A stretch of 32,005 nt of DNA from an uncultured Methanobrevibacter sp. (GCF_937898925.1 NZ_CALDKF010000106.1:1-32005); one strand, 5' to 3'. Numbered from the stretch's first letter, positions 14,901-23,275 are shown. Notes: generated by a model not told the origin, from the sequence alone. Numbers and translations are program-made.

Positions 14901-16523
14901 ATGAGTGAATTTTGTTTTAGTTTCTTGGAAAATCAGTTTAGAGACATATACTTAGACTGTGCCAGGATGGATAAGAATCTCATTGAAGGAGATGGGGTGG
15001 AAGCTATTCTGATTGCTGGAAGAATAGCTGAAAAGATCACTAAGGCAATTTTCGCTTATGAAGGAATCAAGGATGATGAAAACAGCCAATATAAAAGGAT
15101 TGAAAAGTTGAATAAGGCCAATATCTTGCCGAATAACATAAAAAATGACTTTTCAAAGCTTAGAAGATTAAGAAATGATGTTTATCACAATACATTAAAC
15201 AGTGATGGAACTGGTGGATTCAGGCCATCACAACAAACAAATAAGCCTTATGTTCAAAATGGCGGTTTAAGGGATTATAAAACTGGTTTTAATGAAGTTA
15301 AAAGCGATTCTTCACTTAGCAATGATGATTTCCGTGATGAGTCTGCAAATCAATCCACTAATCCGCTTTTATCTAAAAACCCTTCAAATGATATAAGCGG
15401 TGAGCTTCAGGCCGCAAGTGAAGCCCATAAGATCATATTCAATATATGTGTCTGGTTTTATGTAAATTATTCTGGAGATAAGGACTTCATAAGGCCTAAA
15501 TATAAGCTTAGCAGAAGAACACAGGATGCAGACTTACTGATTAGACTAAAGTCAGCAATTAATGATGGCAAGGACTTCATCCGACTTAGGCAATCCAGTC
15601 CAGACAATGAAATCATACAGATATTGAATGAATTGTACATCCCTAAGGCAAAAGAGGAAAAGGATGAAAATCTTGTTTATGGAATTAATAATCAGGAAAT
15701 AAAGATCAGACAACCTGATGTTCCATATTCGCAATGCTTGGGAATTTCCTATGACGATAATCTTTTCATGTGGAAAGCAGAGCATGGAGATAAGGAATTG
15801 GGATTATACCAATCATCTAAAGAGGCTTTTGAAGCAAGGGAAATTTATATCCATTCGATTCCAATGCCTAGAAAGATAGGTGGTGCTTATTCCAAAGCAA
15901 GAGGAATCTCCTTTAGCAAAATACAGAAATTATGGTCTGTAAGCGTTAAGGGACAGATAATATCTTACCACTCAAGCGAGAATGAGGCAATCAAGGCAAG
16001 AAAGGATTACTTGAAGGAAAACGGTTTGGTTGATGTAAAGGTCAAAGGCGGATACAAAACCATCACCCTTGAGGAAAGGGATAAGTTAAGGGCTAAAGCA
16101 AAAGAGAATGCTAAAAAGACCAAAACTTCAAAACCTATCAAGTCAATTGATTCAAAGTCAAGCATTAAGAAGGAAATGGCTAAAAGCAAAGATTCCAATA
16201 AGAAATCTAAATTGGATTATGCTAAGGAATTTAAAAAAGATGCTGATAAAAACAAAGTTAAGGTTGAAGGTGGAAATAAGGTCCAAAAAGAAAAAGCTAA
16301 AAAGAAAGTTAAGGTTAGCGGTGGAGCTAAGGTTTCCAAATCCAAATCCAAAAAGTCAGACTCAACATTAAGTCAGAAAAAATCCTCTAAGTATGAAGGT
16401 GTTTATTATGAGGAAGGTTTATTCATGTGGAGTGCTGAAGTTGATGGCAAGCATTTAGGTTTATTCCCAACTGAAGAAGAGGCTCATGAAAAAAGAGCAG
16501 AATACATTAAAAACAGATCTTGA
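14901..16523 (+). CDS. HEPN-like (DUF4145-like) protein with three AP2-like repeats
   Basis: This 540-residue multi-domain protein belongs to no family I can name as a whole. Residues 1-100 are helical (GVEAILIAGRIAEKITKAIF...FSKLRRLRNDVYHN) and carry Arg91-N-D-V-Y-His96, the R-x4-H pattern of HEPN/DUF4145 domains. A polar insertion follows, then a helix EAHKIIFNICVWFYVNY (about 175-191). Three AP2-like repeats are visible at about 277-320, 331-375 and 496-540. The pattern is 'S...GI/VxY....F/LW.A....K.LGLy.s.eEA...R..YI', with aromatic and Gly positions as in AP2 DNA-binding domains. Between repeats 2 and 3 lies a Lys/Ser-rich linker of about 120 residues. The combination suggests nucleic-acid binding with a possible RNase or scaffolding HEPN unit, but this is inference. 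The zinc-ribbon gene starts 17 nt downstream and is probably cotranscribed. Confidence 0.75.
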   Translation: MSEFCFSFLENQFRDIYLDCARMDKNLIEGDGVEAILIAGRIAEKITKAIFAYEGIKDDENSQYKRIEKLNKANILPNNIKNDFSKLRRLRNDVYHNTLNSDGTGGFRPSQQTNKPYVQNGGLRDYKTGFNEVKSDSSLSNDDFRDESANQSTNPLLSKNPSNDISGELQAASEAHKIIFNICVWFYVNYSGDKDFIRPKYKLSRRTQDADLLIRLKSAINDGKDFIRLRQSSPDNEIIQILNELYIPKAKEEKDENLVYGINNQEIKIRQPDVPYSQCLGISYDDNLFMWKAEHGDKELGLYQSSKEAFEAREIYIHSIPMPRKIGGAYSKARGISFSKIQKLWSVSVKGQIISYHSSENEAIKARKDYLKENGLVDVKVKGGYKTITLEERDKLRAKAKENAKKTKTSKPIKSIDSKSSIKKEMAKSKDSNKKSKLDYAKEFKKDADKNKVKVEGGNKVQKEKAKKKVKVSGGAKVSKSKSKKSDSTLSQKKSSKYEGVYYEEGLFMWSAEVDGKHLGLFPTEEEAHEKRAEYIKNRS

Positions 16524-16540
16524 ATTTAGGAGATGAAAAC

Positions 16541-17161
16541 ATGATGTCTAATTTTAAGTATTGTCCAATGTGTGGAACACAAAGAGAAGATGGAAGTCAA
16601 TTTTGCAAAAATTGCAATTTTGAATTTTTAGTTGGAAAGTATGTAAAGTTAGATGATGAAAACTCTTCTCAAGATGAAAATATTGAAGTTGAAAAAGTCT
16701 CTCAGGAAGAGTTTGTTGAATCAAATGAAATGTTAAGACAAACTAAGGATAAAATTAATTGTTGCATTGCTAAGTATCTAAATTATGAACTGACTAATCA
16801 ATATAATGAAACTTACGAAGAAAACATAAATATTGGCATAATGGAATACATATCTCACAGTTCAAATAGTTCATTCTCTGACATTTTTGAAAAAGAATAC
16901 CTTGAAAAATTTGAAAATTTGATTCATGATGAAAAATTTGTAGACTCAAAAAATATTTTCATTCAATGGATTGGTGAAAATCGAGGTCACTTGCCAGGTA
17001 TGGTATTGAATCAATACAAGGTTCCAATTCAATCAAACATTGATAGTTTGAAAAATGTAATTTCATTGGATATGGTTGATAGTGATGAGAATGAAAAATT
17101 CAAAAATCTATTGAATGAATATTTGGATTTTGAAAAAGAGTTTTTAGAAAATTTAATTTAA
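16541..17161 (+). CDS. Zinc-ribbon protein of unknown function
   Basis: This 206-residue protein opens with a zinc ribbon, KYCPMCGTQREDGSQFCKNC, with Cys8, Cys11, Cys22 and Cys25. The rest is acidic, mostly helical and rich in Asn, Glu and Phe, with no motif I recognise and no membrane segment. The ATG at 16541 is chosen because AGGAG lies 8 nt upstream; an upstream in-frame TTG (16520) overlaps the previous stop and lacks a site. It lies 17 nt after the HEPN/AP2-like gene, so the two are likely one unit. Similar N-terminal ribbons occur on many unrelated archaeal proteins, so function cannot be given. Confidence 0.75.
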   Translation: MMSNFKYCPMCGTQREDGSQFCKNCNFEFLVGKYVKLDDENSSQDENIEVEKVSQEEFVESNEMLRQTKDKINCCIAKYLNYELTNQYNETYEENINIGIMEYISHSSNSSFSDIFEKEYLEKFENLIHDEKFVDSKNIFIQWIGENRGHLPGMVLNQYKVPIQSNIDSLKNVISLDMVDSDENEKFKNLLNEYLDFEKEFLENLI

Positions 17162-17200
17162 TTATTTTTTTTAAAAAAAGAAATTGATGATAGAAATTAA

Positions 17201-17389
17201 TTATTTTCTATCAATTAATAATTCACCAGCAACACCTATGCTTTCAGGTGGTAAAGCTTCCACTAAAACAGTGATTGCTTCAATTGGCAAATTGTATGCT
17301 TCAGCTACAGTTTCACTTACTTTTTTTACCATTTCTCTTTTATCTTCTACACTTATGTTTGGGTTTCCAACGATTGTTACTACAGGCAT
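17201..17389 (-). CDS. 4-oxalocrotonate tautomerase-like small enzyme
   Basis: The 62-residue product begins MPVVTIVGNPNISVEDKREM, giving the N-terminal Pro that serves as the catalytic base once Met is removed. The segment SIGVAGELL near the C-terminus matches the GIGGEL signature of the tautomerase superfamily, and the size is exact for 4-OT. The two arginines important in Pseudomonas 4-OT (Arg11 and Arg39) are not at the aligned places, so the substrate is probably different. A ribosome binding site GGATGTGA precedes the ATG. It is a single gene, convergent with the zinc-ribbon gene (39 nt apart). The biological role in methanogens is unknown. Confidence 0.85.
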   Translation of the reverse strand: MPVVTIVGNPNISVEDKREMVKKVSETVAEAYNLPIEAITVLVEALPPESIGVAGELLIDRK

Positions 17390-17528
17390 TATTTCACATC
17401 CTTTTTTGTTAATTAATTCTATTCTTTTTATTATAGATATTATTTTTCTTTTCTTGGTTATTTAATATTCAAATTTTTCTTTTGTTATAAATTGTTTATT
17501 ATTGACTTAGATTGTAAAGATAAGGTGA

Positions 17529-18023
17529 TTAAAAAAATGGAATTTATTTAACGAGTTTACTATTTATATTAAATCGTTAAAGTCTATTGATTGAAATAAA
17601 ACTTTAAATAGGATAAAACAAAGAATAAAGAATAATAAAGTGAATAATAAGGATATTGCTGATTTAGAAACAATTATTTTTATGAAGTCTGATAAATCAG
17701 TAGTTGAATTGTTATGGGAAATAGCCACTTTAGTAAACTGTATATAAAATATGGATGGAAATGAAATATATGATTTAAAAATGTTTTTAGAGATGTATGT
17801 AAGAAAATTTGTTGATGATGAGTATGAAGCAGAAAAGCTAATGGAGCTGATTGAAATGAAGAAGGATTTGTATCATAGAACTGTCGATACTATTATGAGT
17901 AGAGGGGAGTCTAAAGGTGAAGCCAGAATTATAAATAATTTATTGAAAAATGGTTTTACTTTAGATGAGATATGTGCTATGGTTAATTTAGAGAAGAATT
18001 ATGTATTGAATCTATTAAAATAA
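17529..18023 (+). pseudogene. Remnant of an Rpn-type (PD-(D/E)XK) nuclease, C-terminal part
   Basis: One continuous frame from 17529 to 18023 reads as the C-terminal portion of an Rpn/transposase-like nuclease but is broken by TGA at 17592-17594 and TAA at 17745-17747. Between them lies NKDIADLETIIFMKSDKSVV and ELLWEIATLVNCI. After the TAA, in the same frame, comes MDGNEIYDLKMFLEMYVRKF and then SRGESKGEARIINNLLKNGF with TLDEICAMVNL. The last part is the charged helical tail typical of these proteins. The N-terminal catalytic domain is absent. A 90-residue open frame from the ATG at 17751 could still be translated but would be only the tail. TAA may derive from a GAA codon by one change. The family is inferred from the tail pattern; a database match would settle it. 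Confidence 0.65.
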
Positions 18024-18097
18024 TTGATTATAATAATGTTTATTTAATACTAATTACAAAGTAAAATTTAATTATAACAATTATTTTAAGTGATATG

Positions 18098-19192
18098 ATG
18101 AGGAAAACAAGGTTTTTTTTGATGTTAATTCTAATTATAGCTATTCTTTTGGTGATATCTATCTTTGGAACATTTTTTATGGATTCAGGCAATTCATATG
18201 ATTTAGGCCATGATGATGTTTCAGTTGCAGTTACTGGAGATGTCATGTTTGGCCGTAAGATGCCTGCTGTTTTAGACTCTGGCGAAAGCCCATTCAGATT
18301 TGTAGAGAATATAACCAAGAATGCAGATGTCTTGCTTGTAAACTTTGAAAACCCTGTTACCACTTCCTCCTATGCAGTGAAAGGGGATGTTCCATTAAAG
18401 GCAAATCCTAAGTACACTTACCTATTAGCAAATGCAAACGATAAGGTTGTGGCATCACAGGCAAACAACCATGCATTGGATTATGGTGAAGCAGGCTTAA
18501 ATGAAAGCATAAAGAACCTGAAGGATGCAGGCATTTATGTTATGGGTGCAGGAAATGATATTTCTCAGGCTACAGCGCCTGTAAGCATTGACTGTGGTGA
18601 TAGAAAGGTAACCATTTTGAACTATATGGATGCAGACAACTTCCAGGAATATAGGGGAGTTATGGATCCTGCAACAGCTAACAGTTCAGGATACTCTGCA
18701 TATGATTCAGAGCTTGCCCAAAGACAAGTTCAGGAAGCTCGTGATAATGGCTCAAGCATTGTAATCGCTTACCTTCACTATGGAAATGAGTATAGCAGAA
18801 GCCCTAATGAAAACCAGAAAAAGATATCCCATGAGCTAATCAATGACGGTGCAGATATTGTAATCGGTTCACACACTCATGTAACCCAAGGTGTGGAGAT
18901 GTACAATGGAAAACCTATTTTCTACAATTTAGGAAACTTCATATTTGACCAGTCAAATCCAGCCACTCACACATCATATTTCTTGAATTTGGCTTTGCAT
19001 GAGGAAAATTGTACTGTAACCCTTTATCCAACATATCTTTCTAACTATTTGCCACACTTTATGGATGCGGAATCAGGCAAGGCTTTAATAAATGTGTTGA
19101 ATCCACATTGTGATGAGTTGAAAGTCAATGATGACGGTACAGGAGTATTGACATTTAAATTAGGTAACAATACTTTAAATGCTACAGATTAA
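18098..19192 (+). CDS. CapA-family protein (poly-gamma-glutamate capsule type), membrane-anchored
   Basis: This 364-residue protein has an N-terminal membrane segment (residues 6-28, FFLMLILIIAILLVISIFG) and an extracellular metallophosphatase-fold PGA_cap domain. Family motifs are VAVTGDVMFGR (43-53), NFENP (82-86), SQANNHALDYG (120-130), HYGNEYS (217-223) and GSHTHVTQG (247-255) followed by YNLGNFIFDQ. CapA proteins act in export or anchoring of poly-gamma-glutamate in Bacillus. Archaeal homologues are common and mostly uncharacterised, and no CapB/CapC genes are nearby. I prefer the ATG at 18098, 3 nt after GTGAT; ATG 18095 is adjacent. The dUTPase gene starts 47 nt downstream, so cotranscription is possible although the functions are unrelated. 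Confidence 0.85.
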   Translation: MRKTRFFLMLILIIAILLVISIFGTFFMDSGNSYDLGHDDVSVAVTGDVMFGRKMPAVLDSGESPFRFVENITKNADVLLVNFENPVTTSSYAVKGDVPLKANPKYTYLLANANDKVVASQANNHALDYGEAGLNESIKNLKDAGIYVMGAGNDISQATAPVSIDCGDRKVTILNYMDADNFQEYRGVMDPATANSSGYSAYDSELAQRQVQEARDNGSSIVIAYLHYGNEYSRSPNENQKKISHELINDGADIVIGSHTHVTQGVEMYNGKPIFYNLGNFIFDQSNPATHTSYFLNLALHEENCTVTLYPTYLSNYLPHFMDAESGKALINVLNPHCDELKVNDDGTGVLTFKLGNNTLNATD

Positions 19193-19239
19193 TTTTTGAA
19201 TATTAATCTTTTATTTTTTATATTTTTGATGTGATAAAA

Positions 19240-19698
19240 ATGCTTGGTGAAATCGAACTTAAAAAACTCTTTCCAGACTTTGAAGATTTGGTACAGCCAT
19301 CTGGAATAGACTTGGAACTTGATGAGATATTCATTCAGAAATCTGGAGGCTCATTGATTGACAATGAGAAAAACCTTCCAGAGATTGAGGCTTTAGAAGG
19401 TCCTGTTTATACCTTAAAACCTCATACGGCATATTTGGCTTCAATAAAGCGTAAGGTGAAGATTCCTAAGGGATACACAATGCTCTACTTGCCAAGGTCT
19501 ACCTTGCTCAGGTCTTTTGTTTCTGTTCAGACAGCTGTAGGAGACCCTGGATTCTATGGAACCTTGATGTTCATGATTTACAATCATGGTGAATTTGACT
19601 ATAAGATCAAATCAGGTGATAGAATAGCTCAAGCTGTTGTTTATCCAGTTGAAGGTTCAGGTGAGTATAACGGTTCCTATCAGGAAGAGGAAAACTGA
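19240..19698 (+). CDS. dut: dUTPase of the dCTP deaminase/dUTPase superfamily
   Basis: The 152-residue protein hydrolyses dUTP to dUMP and pyrophosphate (family role), keeping uracil out of DNA and supplying dUMP. Motifs are VQPSGIDLELDE, the LPRSTLLRSFVSV motif (equivalent to RSSLAR), TAVGDPGFYGTLMF and SGDRIAQAVVYP. The catalytic glutamate of dCTP deaminase (in G-F-x-G-x-L-T-L-E) is replaced by Met here. The Asp of VGDPGFYG aligns with the dUTPase motif-3 aspartate. I therefore call dUTPase rather than deaminase. The C-terminal GSGEYNGSYQ resembles the flexible lid. The ATG at 19240 follows GTGAT by 4 nt; the upstream in-frame GTG at 19231 is part of that site. Confidence 0.82.
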   Translation: MLGEIELKKLFPDFEDLVQPSGIDLELDEIFIQKSGGSLIDNEKNLPEIEALEGPVYTLKPHTAYLASIKRKVKIPKGYTMLYLPRSTLLRSFVSVQTAVGDPGFYGTLMFMIYNHGEFDYKIKSGDRIAQAVVYPVEGSGEYNGSYQEEEN

Positions 19699-19787
19699 TT
19701 TCCTCACTTTTTCTTTTTTATTAAATATCCCTTTTTTTCATTTTAATTTTTAATGTCTTTTTATTAATCTAATTTTTAAAGAATAGT

Positions 19788-19795
19788 TTTATATA
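19788..19795 (+). promoter_or_regulatory. TATA box of hisG
   Basis: TTTATATA at 19788-19795 is a consensus archaeal TATA box in the 207-bp gap before hisG. It predicts transcription from about 19820 and a leader of about 85 nt. Confidence 0.5.
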
Positions 19796-19905
19796 TTTAA
19801 TTTTTAAATATTATAATAGTAACTTATATGAAAAGATAATTAATTTACTTTTAAATTTTACTAAAATTGAATATTTTATAAATTTTTAATGAATTGGTTG
19901 ATAAT

Positions 19906-20892
19906 ATGGTAAAAATAACTATTGGATTGCCTAAAGGCAGTTTAAACAATGTAAACAGAGGAAATACCCATCAATTATTTGTAGATGCAGGTTATGAAGT
20001 AAGAGGGTATGATCCTGGAAATGAATCTTATGAAATTGATATTCTTAATGATGAAGAGATAAGTGCCTTTTTGACTCGTCCTCAAAGTACTCCTGTAGAA
20101 TTGAACAGGGGAATGGTGGATATAGCTATTGTAGGAGATGACTGGGTTTTGGAAGAGTCTGTTTTAAGTGAAAACGATATAACTAAAATTGGAGACTTGA
20201 ACTATGGCCAAACCCGTTTGATTGTAGCGGTTCCTAAGGAATCTCCTTATAATGACTTATCTGAATTCTTTAGGGCTAACAAGGATAGGGACACTCCAAT
20301 CTTATGCTTTACAGAGTATCCTAACCTAACCAGAAAGCATATTATGGAAAATGAGGCATATCAGGAAATCTATGGTGATGCCAGCCCATATGTGCAAGTT
20401 AGAGGATTAAGGGACGGAGACAATAAGAAGGTTCAGGTTATCAATTCTGACGGCGCTACAGAAGTTTACATTGCTAAAGGTGCTGACTTGATTGTAGACA
20501 ACACTCAAACCGGTAGCAGCTTAAGAAAAGCAGGCCTTAAGGAGCTTGAAACCATCTTGCATTCTTCAGCAGGATTGTATGCTGGAATAAGCTGTGATGA
20601 AGAAAAGATGGCAAAGGCTAAAATGATTTATGAACAGTTATTGGGTGCTGTAACTGCAAGAAAATACTTTGATGTAAAATTCAATATTGCAAACGAATCC
20701 ATTGAAAAGGTTTCAAATTATTTGGTTGAAAACAAGTTCTGCAGTGCTGAACCAACTGTCAATCAAGGATCAAGCTTTTCACAGATCAATGTCTTGATTC
20801 CTAAAGAGCATTTCCCTGAAATGTTGGATGGAATAAGGGCATTAGGTGCTTCTTCAATTATAAGAAGTGATGTAAAGCAATATGTCATTTAA
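19906..20892 (+). CDS. hisG: ATP phosphoribosyltransferase HisG, long form
   Basis: HisG joins ATP and PRPP in the first step of histidine synthesis. The 328-residue product has GLPKGSL (7-13), VDIAIVGDDW (71-80), CFTEYPNLTRKH (134-145), DGATEVYIAKGADLIVD (182-198) and the phosphate-binding NTQTGSSL (199-206). A C-terminal ACT-like regulatory domain (about 250-328, VNQGSSFSQINVLIPKEHF) marks the long form, which needs no HisZ and is feedback-inhibited by histidine. The start at 19906 is chosen over TTG 19894 because GGTTGAT lies just before the ATG. No other his genes are adjacent, as is usual in methanogens. It is monocistronic with a TATA box at 19788. Confidence 0.92.
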   Translation: MVKITIGLPKGSLNNVNRGNTHQLFVDAGYEVRGYDPGNESYEIDILNDEEISAFLTRPQSTPVELNRGMVDIAIVGDDWVLEESVLSENDITKIGDLNYGQTRLIVAVPKESPYNDLSEFFRANKDRDTPILCFTEYPNLTRKHIMENEAYQEIYGDASPYVQVRGLRDGDNKKVQVINSDGATEVYIAKGADLIVDNTQTGSSLRKAGLKELETILHSSAGLYAGISCDEEKMAKAKMIYEQLLGAVTARKYFDVKFNIANESIEKVSNYLVENKFCSAEPTVNQGSSFSQINVLIPKEHFPEMLDGIRALGASSIIRSDVKQYVI

Positions 20893-21297
20893 TTGATTTG
20901 GATTGATTTCCAAATCTTTCTCTTTTTTTATTTTTATTTTATCTTTTCTTATTTTATCTTATTTATCTTATTTTTTTCTTAATACTCATTTTTATGCTTA
21001 AATGGCTGTTTTTCTTCTTAATTAATTATTCATTATAAATTAAGAATTATGCCTAAAAACATGATAATTCTATATTTTATTTATAATGATTTTTAATAAA
21101 AAAACAATATCTTTTTATATAATAAGGTATAAATCACTTAATAATAATGTTAAATTATGATAAATCATTATAATTTATTTGAATTTATCATTGTAATTCT
21201 TAATTTATAATGATATTTTCAAAATCGGACTGTTAATTTAAGTTGGTTAAGTGTTTTAATTGCAAAATGCTTATATTTTTACATTTAGGTGTCTAAA
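20893..21297 (+). promoter_or_regulatory. 405-bp intergenic region with 20-bp inverted repeat and repeated half-sites
   Basis: The first 100 bp are T-rich and probably end the hisG transcript. Farther on is a perfect 20-bp inverted repeat: the left arm at 21030-21049 (starting TCATTATAAATTAAG) and the right arm at 21194-21213 (TAATTCTTAATTTATAATGA). The half-site TTATAATGAT appears at 21081-21090 and 21205-21214, inverted at 21164-21173, and inverted with one change at 21029-21038. A degenerate full copy (TAATTCT, 7 nt, ATTTATAATGAT) is at 21065-21090. A second inverted repeat is ATGATAAAT (21157-21165) with ATTTATCAT (21183-21191). A TATA box TTTATATAA lies at 21114-21122 between the arms. 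No open frame of note is present. The layout suggests a multi-site operator for the regulator gene that follows. Confidence 0.6.
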
Positions 21298-22221
21298 ATG
21301 TTGACTTCTGTACAAAAGGAAATTTTACAGACTTTAATTAATTTATATCAAAATTCAGATGGCAAGTCCATTAAGGGTGAAGACATTGCTGAAGTGATGA
21401 ACAGAAACCCAGGAACCATTAGGAATCAGATGCAATCCCTTAGAAGCTTAAGTCTTGTAAAGGGAGTTCCAGGACCTCGTGGTGGTTATAAACCTACTAT
21501 TGAAGCATACCATACATTAAACATTTCAGTTTCAGACAGCAATGCTAAAGTTCATGTCTATAAGGAAAACAAAAAGTTAGAGGATGTTTCAGTAGCTAAG
21601 ATTGAGTTTACAAGTGTACCGCACCCTGGTGAATGTGAAGCTGTCATTAAGGTTTTAGGAAGCATTAAGGATTTGCATGTAGGAGATGTGATCCGTGTAG
21701 GTCCTACTCCTGTCAATAACCTTGGTGTTATTGGTGAAATCGTAGGAAGGGACGATATGGACAATATCCTCCTCTTGGATATCAGCACTATAAGAAGCAT
21801 TCCTAAAAACTCCGTTTATGAGATAGCTACATTGGATTTGATTTATCTAAAGCCTGGAGATTCAATTAAGGATGCTGCATGCTTGCTTTCTAAAAACAAT
21901 ATCGATGGAGCGCCAGTAATTACCGAAGGTGTAGCTATTGGTATGGTTTCATTGGTGGATATTGTAAAGGCATTGGCTGAAGGAAAGGAAAATGAAGATG
22001 TTAGGGATATCATGTCCAAACGCTTGTTCTTCATTGATAAGGATACAAAAATAGCTACTGCAGTTTACAAGATGTATAAGTTTGGCATAAGCAGATTGAT
22101 TGTAGTTGATGATGATTACACTCCTATCGGTGTTGTTACCCGTACTGACTTGATTGAAAAGATTACAAATCTAAACAATTTCCCATTGTTGAATGATAAC
22201 GATTTGGAAGATGAAATTTAA
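21298..22221 (+). CDS. Winged-helix regulator with a CBS-domain pair
   Basis: This 307-residue protein has three parts. Residues 1-70 are a winged helix-turn-helix (LTSVQKEILQTLINLY...IAEVMNRNPGTIRNQMQSLRSL, wing at GPRGGYKP). Residues about 75-180 form a beta-rich middle domain. Two CBS domains follow (about 184-237, PGDSIKDAACLLSKNNIDGA, and about 240-290, SRLIVVDDDYTPIGVVTRTDL). CBS pairs bind adenine nucleotides or S-adenosylmethionine, so this is probably a ligand-controlled transcription factor. The ligand and targets are not known. The ATG at 21298 follows AGGTG by 6 nt; a GTG at 21289 is inside that region. The long upstream gap is full of repeated half-sites, which fits autoregulation. 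Deoxyhypusine synthase follows 118 nt downstream. Confidence 0.88.
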   Translation: MLTSVQKEILQTLINLYQNSDGKSIKGEDIAEVMNRNPGTIRNQMQSLRSLSLVKGVPGPRGGYKPTIEAYHTLNISVSDSNAKVHVYKENKKLEDVSVAKIEFTSVPHPGECEAVIKVLGSIKDLHVGDVIRVGPTPVNNLGVIGEIVGRDDMDNILLLDISTIRSIPKNSVYEIATLDLIYLKPGDSIKDAACLLSKNNIDGAPVITEGVAIGMVSLVDIVKALAEGKENEDVRDIMSKRLFFIDKDTKIATAVYKMYKFGISRLIVVDDDYTPIGVVTRTDLIEKITNLNNFPLLNDNDLEDEI

Positions 22222-22339
22222 TTTTAAATCAATTAGAAGAAAAATTGTCTTTTTTTCATTTCTTCTATTATTTTTTATTTTTTATTTCTTTAAATTTTTT
22301 AATATTATTTTATTATTTTAGTTTTTAAGTGTGGATTAT

Positions 22340-23275
22340 ATGAAAGTTGATCAATTGAAATTAAAGAAGGATATGACTGTTAGCGAATTGATTGAACAGT
22401 TTGATAAGTCAGGCGTTTTAGGAGCTGGAAGAGTTGCAAGAGCTTCTAATTTGCTTGTTGACATGATTAATGATGAAGATATGGACATCTTCATGAGTTT
22501 AGGAGGTCCATTGGTTCCTGGTGGAATGCGTAATATTGTTGCTGATTTAATCTGGGAAAAAAGAATAAAGGTATTGATTACAAGCGGAGCCAACATCACT
22601 CATGATCTTCTTGAAGCCTTTGGAGGCAGACATTACAGGGATCTCGGAACCAATGATGAAGAGCTTAATGATGCTGGAATAGGTAGAATTGCTGATGTTT
22701 ACACTCAAGGGGAAGACTTTGAACTATTTGAAAGCGAGATAACCAAGATATTTGAAATCATTAGCGAAAAATTGGATAATGATGAGGATAAAGGAATAAT
22801 TTCCATTCAAAGGCTTTTGAAGGAAGTTGGTCTTTTGATTGATGATGACAATTCAATCCTAAGGCAAGCTGCATTGAATGATGTTTCAATCTTTGCTCCA
22901 GGACTCATTGACAGCATGTTCGGTCTTCAGTTATGGATGTTTACACAGGACCACACTCTCGTAGTGGATGCAGTAGGAGACATGCATTACTTGTCAGACC
23001 TTGTATTTGAGTCTGAAAAGATTGGTGCTGTAATGTTAGGTGGAGGTCTTCCAAAGCATTACACCCTTGCTTCAAACCTTTTGAAGGGAGGCATAGATGC
23101 AGGTCTTCAAATAACTATGGACAGGCCTGAAACAGGTAGTTTAAGCGGTGCTCCTTTAGAAGAGGCAAAATCATGGTCCAAGGCAAAGCATGGATCCAAT
23201 TTAGTAACTGTCATTGGTGATGTGACTATCATTTTCCCATTGATAGTGGCTGATGCATTGAATAGAATCGATTAA
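22340..23275 (+). CDS. dys: Deoxyhypusine synthase
   Basis: The enzyme transfers the aminobutyl group of spermidine to a lysine of initiation factor aIF5A, using NAD. The 311-residue protein shows SLGGPLVPGGMRNIV, TSGANITHDLLEAFGG, HYRDLGTNDEELNDAGIGRI, and LGGGLPKHYTL with the catalytic lysine at residue 239. It ends with TVIGDVTIIFPLIVA. The length is usual for archaea. The ATG at 22340 is preferred over the GTG at 22331. It lies 118 nt after the HTH-CBS gene in the same direction and ends convergently with the membrane protein gene. The aIF5A gene itself is not in the window. Confidence 0.94.
   Translation: MKVDQLKLKKDMTVSELIEQFDKSGVLGAGRVARASNLLVDMINDEDMDIFMSLGGPLVPGGMRNIVADLIWEKRIKVLITSGANITHDLLEAFGGRHYRDLGTNDEELNDAGIGRIADVYTQGEDFELFESEITKIFEIISEKLDNDEDKGIISIQRLLKEVGLLIDDDNSILRQAALNDVSIFAPGLIDSMFGLQLWMFTQDHTLVVDAVGDMHYLSDLVFESEKIGAVMLGGGLPKHYTLASNLLKGGIDAGLQITMDRPETGSLSGAPLEEAKSWSKAKHGSNLVTVIGDVTIIFPLIVADALNRID

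Noticed and set aside
14901..18023. Integrated virus or mobile island suggested by AP2-like repeats and a nuclease remnant
   Set aside because: No integrase, capsid, terminase, tRNA attachment site or bounding direct repeats were found.
18098..19192. Poly-gamma-glutamate capsule locus
   Set aside because: Only a CapA-like gene is present; no CapB or CapC genes are nearby.
19240..19698. dCTP deaminase
   Set aside because: The catalytic Glu of deaminases is Met here while the dUTPase Asp is present, so dUTPase is the better call.
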